From the NCBI RefSeq assembly GCF_025465255.1, contig NZ_JAODNI010000033.1, positions 1 to 58,326 of the forward strand: DNA of 58,326 bases, in the 5' to 3' direction. This DNA comes from Pseudonocardia sp. GTDB lineage: Bacteria > Actinomycetota > Actinomycetes > Mycobacteriales > Pseudonocardiaceae. Every line of letters starts with the position of its first letter. Position 1 is the first letter of the stretch. The position numbers and the translations under genes are program-made. Below are positions 24,984 through 33,786 of this stretch, piece by piece. The notes beneath the pieces are model-generated. The model saw nothing but the letters and a program-made list of their open reading frames with translations. It had not been told where the DNA came from and ran no database searches.

Positions 24984-26417
24984 ATGCGCGGCGGCAGGTC
25001 TCTGCGGTTGCGGGACCGCTCGCCCGTGCACGGGCTGGCGCGCCGCCGGCTGGGGCCGCTGGAGGTCGTCGCGCAGTCGGTCTCCGGGGCTGCGCCGTCC
25101 GCCGCGATGGCCGCGACCCCGGCGATCGTCGCCGCCTCCGCGGGCGGCGGGACCGTGTGGTCCTTCGCGATCGCGACCGTCCTGGCACTGCTCATCGCCG
25201 GCTGCATCAGCCGGTTCACCCGCCGCATGGCCGCTCCCGGCGGCCTCTACAGCCTGACGGCCAAGGGCCTCGCCCCCGGCGCCGCGTTCGCCTGCGGGAT
25301 CGCCCTCCTGGTCGGCTACGGGCTGCTCGCCGCCGCCGCGCTCGCCGGGGTCGGCGCCTACCTCGACGCGCTGCTGGCCCGGTCCGGACTCCCGGGCGGC
25401 CGGGTCGTGGTCACGGTCGCGGTCGTGGTGGTCGGCCTGCTGGTCGGGGCGCTGGCGCTGCGCGGGGTCCGGCTGTCCGCCCGGGTGGTGCTGCTGGTCG
25501 AGAGCGTGTCGATCACGGTGATGGTGGTCGTGTTCGCGCTGCTGCTGCTCAGCGGCCCGGCGCCGGGAGCGGTCGCACCCGTGCCGGCGGCCGGGATCGG
25601 TGGCGTGGCGGCCGGTGTCCTGCCGGCGCTCGCCGCGTTCATCGGGTTCGAGGTCGCGACGGCGCTCGGTGCCGAGGCGCGCCGGCCGTTCCGAAGCGTC
25701 CCCCGCGCGGTCGGGCTGACGGCCGCGGTCAGCGGCGTGCTGTACCTGTTCGCCGCGCAGACGCAGGTCGTCGGGTTCGCGACGACGCCCGGCGGGCTCG
25801 CCGGCCAGGCCGAACCCGTGCTGACCCTGGCGACGGCCCGCGGCTGGTCCTGGATCCCCGCGCTGCTCGACGCCGGCCTGATCATGTCGTTCTTCGCCTG
25901 CGCCCTCGCGACGGCGACGGCCCTGGTCCGGGTGCTCTTCTCGCTCTCCCGGGACGGCGTCGCCCCGCAGGCCCTCGGCCGCACCCACCCGCGCTTCCAC
26001 ACGCCGCACGTGGCGCTGGCCGTCGCGCTGCCCGTGGTCGTCGCGATGCTCGCGGTGCCGGTGGTGTCCGGCGTGCCGATCGGCGTCACACTCGTCGCCC
26101 TGCTGACGCTCGCGACCTGTGGGTTCCTCGTCGCCTACCTGCTGGTGTGCCTGGCCGCGCCGGTGTTCCTGCACCGCATCGGCGAGCTGACGTGGCCCGC
26201 GGTGGCCGCGACGGCCGTCATCGTGCCGATCCTGCTGATCGTCCTCGTGGTGTTCGTCGCGGGGTCGCGGCCGGCGGTGGTCGTGCTGGCCGCGGTGGTC
26301 GCGGTGGGCGGGGTGTGGTTCGGCTGGCTGCGGCTGTGGCGTCCGGACCGGATCGCGGCCATCGGGGTGTACGACGAGACGGTCGCCGAGGACGTCCTCG
26401 GGCAGGCGGCGGCGTGA
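24984..26417 (+). CDS. APC-family amino acid/amine permease
   Basis: 477 residues, 12 membrane helices. APC features are visible in LGPLEVVAQSVSGAAPSAAM (helix 1), PGGLYSLTAKGLAP (helix 3 region) and FIGFEVATALGAEARRPFRS (helix 6 loop). The start at ATG 24984 has SD GAGAGGAGG a few bases upstream. The stop is the first member of a chain of GTGA overlaps that leads through a duplicated segment into the IclR gene, so the two are one transcription unit. It may share substrates with the broken permease on the other side of the divergent region. Confidence 0.9.
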   Translation: MRGGRSLRLRDRSPVHGLARRRLGPLEVVAQSVSGAAPSAAMAATPAIVAASAGGGTVWSFAIATVLALLIAGCISRFTRRMAAPGGLYSLTAKGLAPGAAFACGIALLVGYGLLAAAALAGVGAYLDALLARSGLPGGRVVVTVAVVVVGLLVGALALRGVRLSARVVLLVESVSITVMVVVFALLLLSGPAPGAVAPVPAAGIGGVAAGVLPALAAFIGFEVATALGAEARRPFRSVPRAVGLTAAVSGVLYLFAAQTQVVGFATTPGGLAGQAEPVLTLATARGWSWIPALLDAGLIMSFFACALATATALVRVLFSLSRDGVAPQALGRTHPRFHTPHVALAVALPVVVAMLAVPVVSGVPIGVTLVALLTLATCGFLVAYLLVCLAAPVFLHRIGELTWPAVAATAVIVPILLIVLVVFVAGSRPAVVVLAAVVAVGGVWFGWLRLWRPDRIAAIGVYDETVAEDVLGQAAA

Positions 26418-26489
26418 CCGCCGACGTGCTTCCTCCCGCGGAGGCGGCGTCGTGACCGCCGACGTGCTTCCTCCCGCGGAGGCGGCGTC
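26414..26489 (+). repeat. 38-bp perfect tandem duplication forming two coupled micro-ORFs
   Basis: Two identical 38-bp units (26414-26451, 26452-26489). Each begins GTGACCGCCGACGTG and can be read as a 13-residue ORF (MTADVLPPAEAAS) whose TGA overlaps the next GTG. The chain is: permease stop, micro-ORF 1, micro-ORF 2, IclR start at 26490. The start of the IclR gene (GTGACCGCTCCCGT) resembles the repeat start, suggesting that the unit arose from that junction. Confidence 0.85.
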
Positions 26490-27233
26490 GTGACCGCTCC
26501 CGTTCCCCTGTCGGGCCGGCAGCCGCGGGCCGTGCGCAGCGCGCTCGCCGTGCTGGAGGAGGTCGTCGCGACCGGCCCCGGGGTGACGGCGAAGGAGATC
26601 TCCGCGGCGCTCAAGCTCCCGCAGGCCACGACCTACCGGCTGCTGAACCTGCTGGTCGGGGAGGAGTACCTGGTCCGGCTGCCGGACCTGAAGGGGTTCG
26701 CGCTGGGCCGCCGCGCCGCCCGGCTCGCCGTCCCCGTCGTGACGACGCCGCCCACCGCCGCCCGCGCCGTCGTCGATCATCTGCGGGGGCTGGTCCGGTG
26801 GGGCGTGCACCTGGCGTCGTTCGGCTCCGGCCAGGTCGTGCTGGTCGACCCGGACCCGGACCATCCGCCGAGCGACGCCGCACTGCTCGCCCGGTACCCG
26901 CAGGTCTCCGCGCTCGGGCGGTTGCTGCTGGCCGAACAGGCGGACTGGCGGGCGCTGGTGCGGGAGCTGCGCGTGTTCACCGAACACACCGTGTCCGGGA
27001 CCACGGAGCTCGCGATCGCGCTGGACGCCGTCGCGCGCGAGGGGATCGCCCGGCAGTGCGGCGAGCTGCGCGCGGACCGCGGCTGCCTCGCGGTCCCGGT
27101 GCGGGCGCCGGACGGCCGGCTGGTCGCGGGGCTGGCCCTGTCCGGTCCGGCGCATCGGGTCGCCGAGCCGAACCCGGAGCTCGTCGAGCTGCTGCGGGAG
27201 CACGCCGAGCGGCTCTCACCCCTGCTGGGCTGA
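26490..27233 (+). CDS. IclR-family transcriptional regulator
   Basis: 247 residues. N-terminal winged HTH (about 12-70; TAKEISAALKLPQATTYRLL) is followed by an IclR ligand-binding domain (about 85-245), with VHLASFGSGQVVLVDPDPD, SALGRLLLAEQ and ADRGCLAVPVRAPDGRLVAGLALSG. GTG 26490 is chosen because it completes the GTGA overlap chain from the permease. The gene is co-transcribed with the APC permease and probably controls it or a nearby catabolic operon. Confidence 0.9.
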   Translation: MTAPVPLSGRQPRAVRSALAVLEEVVATGPGVTAKEISAALKLPQATTYRLLNLLVGEEYLVRLPDLKGFALGRRAARLAVPVVTTPPTAARAVVDHLRGLVRWGVHLASFGSGQVVLVDPDPDHPPSDAALLARYPQVSALGRLLLAEQADWRALVRELRVFTEHTVSGTTELAIALDAVAREGIARQCGELRADRGCLAVPVRAPDGRLVAGLALSGPAHRVAEPNPELVELLREHAERLSPLLG

Positions 27234-27301
27234 TGTGTGGCGGTTGGGTTACGGGATCCTGTGCGCCCCGTCATCACTTCGTAGCGCCGAGGTGATGGCC
27301 G

Positions 27302-27562
27302 ATGCGATCGGGTGCCGTATCCATGGAAGGCATGGCCCCCGACGTCCTGACGGCGACCGCGAGCGCGCGCTCCGCCGCGATCGCCGATCTGCTCGACGCG
27401 CTCGAGGTTCTGGTGGACACCTACCGTGAGCTGCCCGAATGCGAACGGGAGCGGCGCTTCTCCGCGGACGCCGAGCGGATCACCGGGGAGCTGGCGCTGC
27501 TGCTGAGCACCACGCGCTCACGGCTGTCCTCGACGTTCGAGCGGCGCGGCCCGGGCGCCTGA
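27302..27562 (+). CDS. Small helical protein of unknown function
   Basis: 86 residues, predicted almost wholly alpha-helical after residue 12 (SARSAAIADLLDALEVLVDT and RRFSADAERITGELALLLST). ATG 27302 has SD GAGGTG 7 nt upstream; two internal Met codons (residues 8 and 11) could also start it. Third-position GC is high, supporting coding. No recognisable family or functional residues. Confidence 0.55.
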   Translation: MRSGAVSMEGMAPDVLTATASARSAAIADLLDALEVLVDTYRELPECERERRFSADAERITGELALLLSTTRSRLSSTFERRGPGA

Positions 27563-27646
27563 CGCCGACCACCGGCGGCCGCCGTCCGGGCAGGTCCGCC
27601 GACCCCGGTCCGGCGCGGTGTTCGCTCGCAAGGCACGCTGTCGGCG

Positions 27647-28840
27647 ATGAGCATCGCGGCCCCGGAACTGAGCCCTGCCGGGTTGCGCCGGGTGCTCGCC
27701 GTCCTCTGCGTCACCGAGGTGACCAGCTGGGGCGTCCTCTACTACGCCTTCCCGGTGCTCGCGCCGTCGATCGCGGCGGACACCGGTTGGTCCGTCGGCG
27801 AGACCACCGCCGCGTTCTCGCTCGGGCTCGTCGTGTCCGCGCTGCTCGGGATCCCGGCCGGACGACTGCTCGACCGTCGCGGTCCGCGGGTCCTGATGGC
27901 CACCTGCTCCGCGCTCGCCGTCCCCGCCGTCGCGGGTATCGCGCTCGCCGGTTCGCTGCCGCTGTTCTTCGCCGCGTGGGTACTCGCGGGCGTGGCGATG
28001 GCGGGGACGCTCTACCCGCCGGCCTTCGCGGCGCTGACCCGCTGGTGGGGGAGCCGCCGGGTCACCGCCCTCACCACCCTCACGCTGCTCGCGGGTCTGT
28101 CCAGCACCGTCTTCGCGCCGCTCACCGCGACCCTGCTCGGGCATCTCGGCTGGCGGGACACCTACCTCGTGCTGGCCGTGGTGCTCGGGGTGATCACGAT
28201 CCCGGCGCACCTGCTCGGCCTGCGGGGCCCGTGGCCGGCGGCGGAACCGTCGCCCGCGACGGGCACCCCCGACTCGATCGTCCGCAGCCGGCCGTTCGTG
28301 CTGCTCGTCGTGGCAGTCGGGCTGGGGGCGTTCACCGCGTTCGCGGTGGTGGTGAACCAGGTGCCGCTCCTGATCGACCGGGGGCTCTCGACGACTGCGG
28401 CCGCGTGGGCACTCGGGCTCGGCGGGATCGGGCAGGTCCTCGGGCGGCTCGGCTACGGCCGGCTGGCGGCGATCGCGCCCCGGCCCCGGGCGGTCCTCGT
28501 GCTCGGTGTCATGGCGCTGACGACCGCGGGGCTCGGGCTGCTGCCCGGGCCGGTCGGCCTGCTCGTCGCCGTGGCGATGCTGACCGGCGCCGCCCGGGGG
28601 GTCTTCACGTTGCTGCAGGCCACGGCGGTGAGCGATCGCTGGGGCACGGAGCACTACGGGCGGCTCGGCGGGATCCTGTCCGCGCCCGCGATGGTCGCGA
28701 CGGCGGTCGCGCCCTGGGCCGGGGCCGTGCTGGCCGGCGCGTTGGGCGGGTATCCGGCGCTGTTCCTGCTGCTGGCGGCGGTGGCGGTGGTCGCGGCCCT
28801 GCTGGCGGCCGGCACCGGCGTGGAGCATCGAGGATCGTGA
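27647..28840 (+). CDS. MFS transporter (oxalate/formate-antiporter-like group)
   Basis: 397 residues, 12 helices. VTSWGVLYYAFPVLAPSIAA opens helix 1, and the MFS loop 2-3 motif is GRLLDRRGPRVLMA. The MSIAAPELS start is ATG 27647; no strong SD is seen. It resembles the monocarboxylate or OFA subgroup more than drug exporters, so it may carry an organic acid, but this is a loose inference. Stands alone between two unrelated small genes. Confidence 0.85.
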   Translation: MSIAAPELSPAGLRRVLAVLCVTEVTSWGVLYYAFPVLAPSIAADTGWSVGETTAAFSLGLVVSALLGIPAGRLLDRRGPRVLMATCSALAVPAVAGIALAGSLPLFFAAWVLAGVAMAGTLYPPAFAALTRWWGSRRVTALTTLTLLAGLSSTVFAPLTATLLGHLGWRDTYLVLAVVLGVITIPAHLLGLRGPWPAAEPSPATGTPDSIVRSRPFVLLVVAVGLGAFTAFAVVVNQVPLLIDRGLSTTAAAWALGLGGIGQVLGRLGYGRLAAIAPRPRAVLVLGVMALTTAGLGLLPGPVGLLVAVAMLTGAARGVFTLLQATAVSDRWGTEHYGRLGGILSAPAMVATAVAPWAGAVLAGALGGYPALFLLLAAVAVVAALLAAGTGVEHRGS

Positions 28841-28902
28841 TCGTCACCAGGGCGTAGGGTGCAGCGCGTCCATCCGGGCCCTTCGTCCTGCCAGGAGAGT
28901 GT

Positions 28903-29703
28903 GTGACCCAGGAACTGCGCGCGGACTGCTGCCGCTGCGCGGGGCTGTGCTGCGTGGCCCCGGCGTTCGCGCGGTCGTCGGACTTCGCCGTCGACAAGCC
29001 CGCCGGGCAGGCCTGCGGGAACCTGCAGCAGGACTTCCGGTGCGGCATCCACGCGGACCTGCGGAGCAGCGGGTTCACCGGCTGCACCGTGTTCGACTGC
29101 TTCGGCGCGGGGCAGCAGGTCACCCAGGTGACGTTCGGCGGGGACGACTGGCGCGCGACTCCCGCGATCGCGCCGGACATGTTCGCGGCCTTCTCGACCA
29201 TGCGCCAGCTCCACGAGCTGCGCTGGTACCTGACCGAGGCGCTCGCGCGGGACGAGGCGGCGGCGCTGCACGCGGACCTCGGCGTGCGGCTCGCCGAGAC
29301 CGAGGACCTCTGCGCGCGGGACGCCGCGACGCTGGCGCAGGTCGACGTCCCGGATCACCGCAGGAAGGTGAACGAGCTGCTCCTGCAGACCGGCGAGCTG
29401 GTGCGCGCGGCGGTCCCGGGCCGGACGCAGATCCGGCGGGGCGCGGACATGATCGGCAAGAAGCTGCGCAAGGCGGACCTGCGCGGCGCGAACCTGCGCG
29501 GGGCCTACCTGATCGGCGCCGACCTCCGGGGCGCGGACCTGCGCCGCGCGGAGCTCATCGGCGCGGACCTGCGCGGTGCCGACCTGCGCGGCGCGGACCT
29601 CACGGACTGCCTCTTCCTCACCCGGTTCCAGGTCAACGCCGCCCGCGGCGACGCCGCCACGCGGCTACCCGCCGCGTTGAGCCGGCCCACGCACTGGCGG
29701 TGA
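28903..29703 (+). CDS. YkgJ-like cysteine cluster plus pentapeptide-repeat protein
   Basis: 266 residues, GTG start with SD CAGGAG; TAGGGT at 28855-28860 is a likely -10. The N-terminus holds CCRCAGLCC (Cys9, 10, 12, 16, 17) with further Cys at about 38, 47, 61 and 65, resembling the zinc/iron-chelating YkgJ pattern. Residues about 185-235 are pentapeptide repeats A(D/N)LRG forming a right-handed beta-helix ([20 protein letters not shown]). Pentapeptide proteins can mimic DNA and bind gyrase, but most have no known target. The combination of metal cluster and repeat helix is noteworthy. Confidence 0.85.
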   Translation: MTQELRADCCRCAGLCCVAPAFARSSDFAVDKPAGQACGNLQQDFRCGIHADLRSSGFTGCTVFDCFGAGQQVTQVTFGGDDWRATPAIAPDMFAAFSTMRQLHELRWYLTEALARDEAAALHADLGVRLAETEDLCARDAATLAQVDVPDHRRKVNELLLQTGELVRAAVPGRTQIRRGADMIGKKLRKADLRGANLRGAYLIGADLRGADLRRAELIGADLRGADLRGADLTDCLFLTRFQVNAARGDAATRLPAALSRPTHWR

Positions 29704-29771
29704 CCACGGGCGCCTCCGGCGCTCGTGCGCGGAAGACGTCGCCCCGCAACCGTTTCCGCACACGGGCGGCG

Positions 29772-30644
29772 TCAGCAGCGGAGGACGGACCGGAGGTTCT
29801 CCACGCTCGTGTGCACGTCCGCGATCGGGCCCTCGCCCGTCGGCTCCTCGGTGAGGATGGTGTCCTGCTCCAGGACGTACCAGCCCTCGTAGCCCTGCGC
29901 GCGCAGGTGCCCGACGATCGCGGGGAAGTCCACGTCGCCCGTGCCGAGCGGCCGGTACATGCCCTCCCGGACGGCCTCGGTGTAGCTGCGCCGCCCGTCC
30001 TGGACCTGCCGCGCCAGCCCCAGGTCGACGTCCTTGAAGTGGGTGTGCGCGATACGCTCCGGCGCCTGCCGGGTCAGCTCCGCGGGGTCCGTGCCGCCGA
30101 TCAGCAGGTGCCCCGTGTCCAGGCACAGCGAGACCGACGAGCCCTCGAGGACCCGTTGCACCTCGTCGCCGTTCTCGACCATCGTGCCGACGTGCGGGTG
30201 CAGCACCGCGACCACGTCGTGCGCGGCCGCGACCTCGGTGAGCCGGTCCAGGTTGGCGAGCAGTGTCGCCCACCCGGTCTCGTCGAGGTCGGGGCGGGAG
30301 TCGTAGCCGTCCGCGCCGCTGATCGCGGAGAGTACGAGCGTGTCCGCGTCCGACGCCTTGTAGCTCGCCAGCAGCCGCTCGACGGCCGGCACCGGGTCGT
30401 GCGACGGCACGTGCAACAGGAGCGGGGTGAAGCCGCCCACCGCCTCGAGACCCTGCCGCTCGAGCACCGCCGCCATGTCCGACGGGTCCGGCGGCAGGAA
30501 GCCGTCCGGCCCGAACTCGGTGGCGACGAGCCCGACCTCGGTCATCTCGCGGAGCACACGCTCCGGGGTGAGCTGGTGGCCCCAGCCCGGTACCTCGCAG
30601 ACACCCCAGGAGATGGGGGCGCCGGCGATCCGCGCAGTGGTCAT
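29772..30644 (-). CDS. Inosose dehydratase (IolE)-like TIM-barrel isomerase/dehydratase
   Basis: 290 residues from ATG 30644 (SD GAGAGGTG). The IolE-like N-terminus is IAGAPISWGVCEVPGWG. Metal-site strands are VVAVLHPHVGTMVE, SLCLDTGHLLIGG, IAHTHFKDVD and GWYVLEQDT. IolE converts 2-keto-myo-inositol to a diketone; relatives act on other keto-polyols. It lies 13 bp after the SDR stop and is the last gene of the PhyH-SDR-isomerase operon facing a LacI regulator. The neighbouring Gfo/Idh/MocA dehydrogenase would supply a keto-polyol. Confidence 0.82.
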   Translation of the reverse strand: MTTARIAGAPISWGVCEVPGWGHQLTPERVLREMTEVGLVATEFGPDGFLPPDPSDMAAVLERQGLEAVGGFTPLLLHVPSHDPVPAVERLLASYKASDADTLVLSAISGADGYDSRPDLDETGWATLLANLDRLTEVAAAHDVVAVLHPHVGTMVENGDEVQRVLEGSSVSLCLDTGHLLIGGTDPAELTRQAPERIAHTHFKDVDLGLARQVQDGRRSYTEAVREGMYRPLGTGDVDFPAIVGHLRAQGYEGWYVLEQDTILTEEPTGEGPIADVHTSVENLRSVLRC

Positions 30645-30657
30645 GGTCTGACACCTC

Positions 30658-31416
30658 TCAGTCATGGGCACCCACGACGGCCTGGTCCCAGTCCAGAACG
30701 GACCCGGTGACCACGCCGCTGCGGGCGGACAGCAGGAAAACGATCATGTCGGCGATCTCGTCGGGGTCGGCGAGCCGTCCCAGCGGGAGCTTCTCGGCGG
30801 CCTGCTCGCGCCAGTCGTCGCCCGCGCCGTGGAACTCGCGCTGGGTGGCGTCCTCGCCGGCGGTGTCCGTCCAGCCGATGTCCAGGCCGTTGATCCGGAT
30901 CCGGTCGCCGCGGTGCGCGTAGGCGGCGTTCCTGGTCAGCCCGGCGAGCCCGGCCTTCGCGGCGACGTACGGCGCGAGGACGGGCGCGCCGCCCCGGCGG
31001 GCCTCTGAGATGACGTTGACGATCGCGCCCGGCTCGCCGCGCCGCACCATGTCCGCGACGACGGCCTGCATCAGGAAGAACGGCCCCCGCAGGTTCACGG
31101 CCATGTGCGCGTCGAACAGCTCCGGCGTGGTGTTCAGCAGCGTGCCCCGGGACGTCAGGCCGGCCGCGTTGACCAGCCCGTCGACCCGGCCGAACTCGGC
31201 GACCACCGCGTCCACCGCGGCCCGGACCTGCGGAACGTCCGCGACGTCGCACGGCACGTACCGGCCACCGAACTCGGCCGCCACCTTCTCGCCCTGTTCC
31301 CGGCGGCGTCCCGTGACCACCACGGACGCGCCCTCGCGGGCCGCCGCCCGGGCCGCCGACGCGCCGACCCCGGACGTCCCCCCGCTGACCAGGACGATCT
31401 TTCCCGCGAGCATCAT
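30658..31416 (-). CDS. Short-chain dehydrogenase/reductase
   Basis: 252 residues. The NAD(P) motif is VSGGTSGVGAS (about 9-19) with Arg-rich VTGRRREQG after strand 2, suggesting NADP preference. NAAG (about 90) and the active-site pair Y-x-x-x-K (APYVAAKAG) with Ser upstream (NVISEARRGG) are all present. It starts with two consecutive ATGs (31416 and 31413) overlapping the PhyH stop, so translation is coupled. Likely oxidises or reduces a sugar or polyol intermediate in the same pathway as the IolE-like gene. Confidence 0.9.
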   Translation of the reverse strand: MMLAGKIVLVSGGTSGVGASAARAAAREGASVVVTGRRREQGEKVAAEFGGRYVPCDVADVPQVRAAVDAVVAEFGRVDGLVNAAGLTSRGTLLNTTPELFDAHMAVNLRGPFFLMQAVVADMVRRGEPGAIVNVISEARRGGAPVLAPYVAAKAGLAGLTRNAAYAHRGDRIRINGLDIGWTDTAGEDATQREFHGAGDDWREQAAEKLPLGRLADPDEIADMIVFLLSARSGVVTGSVLDWDQAVVGAHD

Positions 31417-32615
31417 CCGTGCCGCCGCGCGGTGTGCTCGGCCAGCGTCGCGGCGAACCGGGCGTCGTCCCAGCCCTCGCCCACCGCTGCGCGGAGCAGG
31501 TCCGCCTGCGAGGGCGGGGCCAGGCCGTCGACGGGCGGGTCCCGGTCGAGGTCGGTGGGGAATGCATAGCCCTCGGCCGCGGCCGCCACCACGTTCGCCA
31601 GCTCGCGCTCCGACGCGCCCGCGTCCCGGAGACGGCGCAGCGCGGGCAGGACGGCCGTGCTGACCCGCGCCCGGTCCACGGTCTCCATCGCGCGCCCGAA
31701 CGCCGACGACACCTGGAGCAGGTTGGCCATCCGGCGGACGTCGGCGGTGCGGTTCGTTCCGGCGCCGTGCAGGAGGGCCGGGTTGAAGAACACCGCGTCG
31801 CCCTTCGCGAGCGGGAGCTGGACGTGGTGGGCCTGGAAGTACTCGCGGAACTCCTCGCGGTCCGCCACCAGGTAGCCGTGCGGGTACTTCTGCGAGTGCG
31901 GCAGGTACAGCGTCGGGCCGCTCTCCAGCGGCATGTCGACGTGCGCGACCGCGCCCTGCAGCGTCAGCGCCGGGGTGAGCCGGTGGATGTGCGCGGCGTA
32001 GCGCGCGGCACCGGCCGTGGTCCGGAAGCCGAGGTGGTAGTCCCGGTGCGGGCTCTGTGCCGCGCCGCCGGGGTTGACGACGTTGACCTGGGACGTCACC
32101 TGGTGGTCCGGGCCGAGCCACGCGTCGCAGACGAGCGCGAGCGCGTCGTTCGCGTAGTACGCCGCGAAGGCGTCCGGGTCCGCGACGGCCAGCTTCTCCA
32201 GCGCGTTCCAGACCCGGTCGTTGCTGCCCGCGGCCGCGAAGTGGTCGCCGGCGACGGCGCCCGAGGCGCGCTGGGCCTCGATCAGCCCGCGGAACGCCTC
32301 GGACACCCGGTCGACGACGGCGGGCTCGAAGGCGCCGGCCAGCACGACGATCCCGGGCCCGTCGAGCAGCGCGTGCACGAGCTCGGCCTGGACGTCCCGG
32401 CGGTCCCCGACGGCGAGGGCCCGGGCGGCGTACACGGGAACCCCGCGGACGATCTCCGCGCGTGGGTACTCGGCCGGATCGGTCTCCTGCTCGACGACCG
32501 CGCACAGGTCCTCGAGCCGGGCGTCCGCCGGATCGAGCCAGGCCGCGGCGGGCCAGGAGGTGTCGGACGCGGTGGTGCCGGGCCGCAGACCCGGCGGCTG
32601 GACGGAGCCGGTCAT
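31413..32615 (-). CDS. Phytanoyl-CoA dioxygenase (PhyH)-family 2OG/Fe(II) oxygenase
   Basis: 400 residues. The iron-binding HRD of SPHRDYHLGF (about 190-199) pairs with a distal His in LLHGAGTNRTADVRRMANLL, whose Arg would bind 2-oxoglutarate. PLESGPTLYLPHSQKYPHGY is characteristic of the family. PhyH enzymes hydroxylate or oxidatively demethylate small molecules. It is the first gene of an operon with an SDR and an IolE-like isomerase, which suggests that it opens a polyol, sugar or methyl-ether degradation route. SD AGGAGG precedes the ATG. A perfect LacI palindrome lies 35 bp upstream. Confidence 0.88.
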   Translation of the reverse strand: MTGSVQPPGLRPGTTASDTSWPAAAWLDPADARLEDLCAVVEQETDPAEYPRAEIVRGVPVYAARALAVGDRRDVQAELVHALLDGPGIVVLAGAFEPAVVDRVSEAFRGLIEAQRASGAVAGDHFAAAGSNDRVWNALEKLAVADPDAFAAYYANDALALVCDAWLGPDHQVTSQVNVVNPGGAAQSPHRDYHLGFRTTAGAARYAAHIHRLTPALTLQGAVAHVDMPLESGPTLYLPHSQKYPHGYLVADREEFREYFQAHHVQLPLAKGDAVFFNPALLHGAGTNRTADVRRMANLLQVSSAFGRAMETVDRARVSTAVLPALRRLRDAGASERELANVVAAAAEGYAFPTDLDRDPPVDGLAPPSQADLLRAAVGEGWDDARFAATLAEHTARRHG

Positions 32616-32649
32616 CGTGGACCTCCTGGGAAGACGGCGGTGCCGCTGG

Positions 32650-32667
32650 ACTTAAAGCGCTTTAAGT
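32650..32667. promoter_or_regulatory. Perfect 18-bp LacI-type operator
   Basis: ACTTAAAGCGCTTTAAGT, a perfect palindrome with the central CG typical of LacI/GalR sites and very AT-rich for this genome. It lies between the divergent phyH (start 32615) and lacI-like (start 32718) genes and probably controls both. Confidence 0.85.
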
Positions 32668-32717
32668 TCCACTATGGTGAGGCGGCCGGGAAGATCGTGT
32701 CAAGGGGGTCCGAGAGG

Positions 32718-33770
32718 ATGACGGGTGCGGCCAGGCGGGTCCGGCTGGACGACGTCGCGTCCGCGGCCGGGGTGTCGACGGCGTCGGTCTCGCTGGTCCT
32801 GCGCAACGCCCCGGGACCGAGCGCGGAGACACGGCGCCGGGTGCTGGAGACGGCCCGGCGGCTCGGCTACCGGCCGGACCGCGCGGCGAGCCTGCTGGCC
32901 AGCAGGCGCAGCCGGCTGATCGGCCTGCTGATCGACGTCCGCAGCCCGTTCCACGCCGAGGTCGCCGAGCAGGTCCTGGACCGGGCCGAAGGCCGCGGCT
33001 ACGACCTCGTCCTGAGCACGATCACCCGGCGCCGCGGCGAGGACCGCGCGGTGGAGACGCTGCTGGACTCCCGCTGCGAGGGGCTCCTGCTGATCGGGCC
33101 GGACGCCCCGGTGCCCCGGCTCGCCGCGCTCGCCGCGTCCGTCCCCGTCGTCGTGCTGTGCCGGAGGCTGGGGGAGGACGCCGACGGCGTCGACGTCGTG
33201 CGGGTGCCGGACACCGACGGGACGGCCCTCGCCGTCGACCACCTGCACGGACTCGGCCACACCGACATCGCCTACCTGGACGCGGGCACGGGCACGATCG
33301 CCCAGGACCGCCGCGAGGGCTACCTCGGCGCCATGCGCGCCCGCGGCCTCGGCGCGAGCATCCGGGTGCTGCCGGGGGCGGACGGCACCGAGACGACCGG
33401 CATCGACGCCACCCGGGACCTGCTCGCGGCGGACACCCTGCCCACCGCGGTGGTCGCCTTCAACGACCGGTGCGCCGTCGGCCTGCTGGACGCACTGCAG
33501 CGTGCGGGCGTCGACGTCCCCGGGACGATCTCGGTGATGGGCTACGACGACGACCCGCTCTCCCGGATGGCCCACGTCAACCTGACCACCGTCGGGCAGG
33601 ACACGCGTGCGCTCGGCGAGTGGGCCGTCGACGCCGTCGTGGAACGCCTGGACGGGGGCCGGGCCGGGCACCGCGAGGAGATCCTCGCTCCCTACCTGGC
33701 GGTACGCGGCACGACGGGCCCGCCCGGTCATCGCCCCGCCCTACCTCATCGACCTGCAGGGACCCCGTGA
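32718..33770 (+). CDS. LacI-family transcriptional regulator
   Basis: 350 residues. N-terminal HTH (about 8-30; RLDDVASAAGVSTASVSLVL) with hinge helix (DRAASLLASRRSRLIG) and a periplasmic-binding-protein-like sensor domain (about 65-335; HDLGHTDIAYLD-type and SVMGYDDDPLSRM motifs). ATG 32718 has SD GAGAGG. Divergent from the PhyH-SDR-isomerase operon with a perfect operator between them, so it most likely represses that operon until a sugar or polyol binds. It converges with the Gfo/Idh/MocA gene (16 bp between stops). Confidence 0.93.
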   Translation: MTGAARRVRLDDVASAAGVSTASVSLVLRNAPGPSAETRRRVLETARRLGYRPDRAASLLASRRSRLIGLLIDVRSPFHAEVAEQVLDRAEGRGYDLVLSTITRRRGEDRAVETLLDSRCEGLLLIGPDAPVPRLAALAASVPVVVLCRRLGEDADGVDVVRVPDTDGTALAVDHLHGLGHTDIAYLDAGTGTIAQDRREGYLGAMRARGLGASIRVLPGADGTETTGIDATRDLLAADTLPTAVVAFNDRCAVGLLDALQRAGVDVPGTISVMGYDDDPLSRMAHVNLTTVGQDTRALGEWAVDAVVERLDGGRAGHREEILAPYLAVRGTTGPPGHRPALPHRPAGTP

Positions 33771-33786
33771 CGGGGCAGAGGCGCCG

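Noticed and set aside
26414..26489. CRISPR or VNTR array
   Set aside because: Only two adjacent units without spacers. The placement at a stop-start overlap explains it better as a junction duplication.
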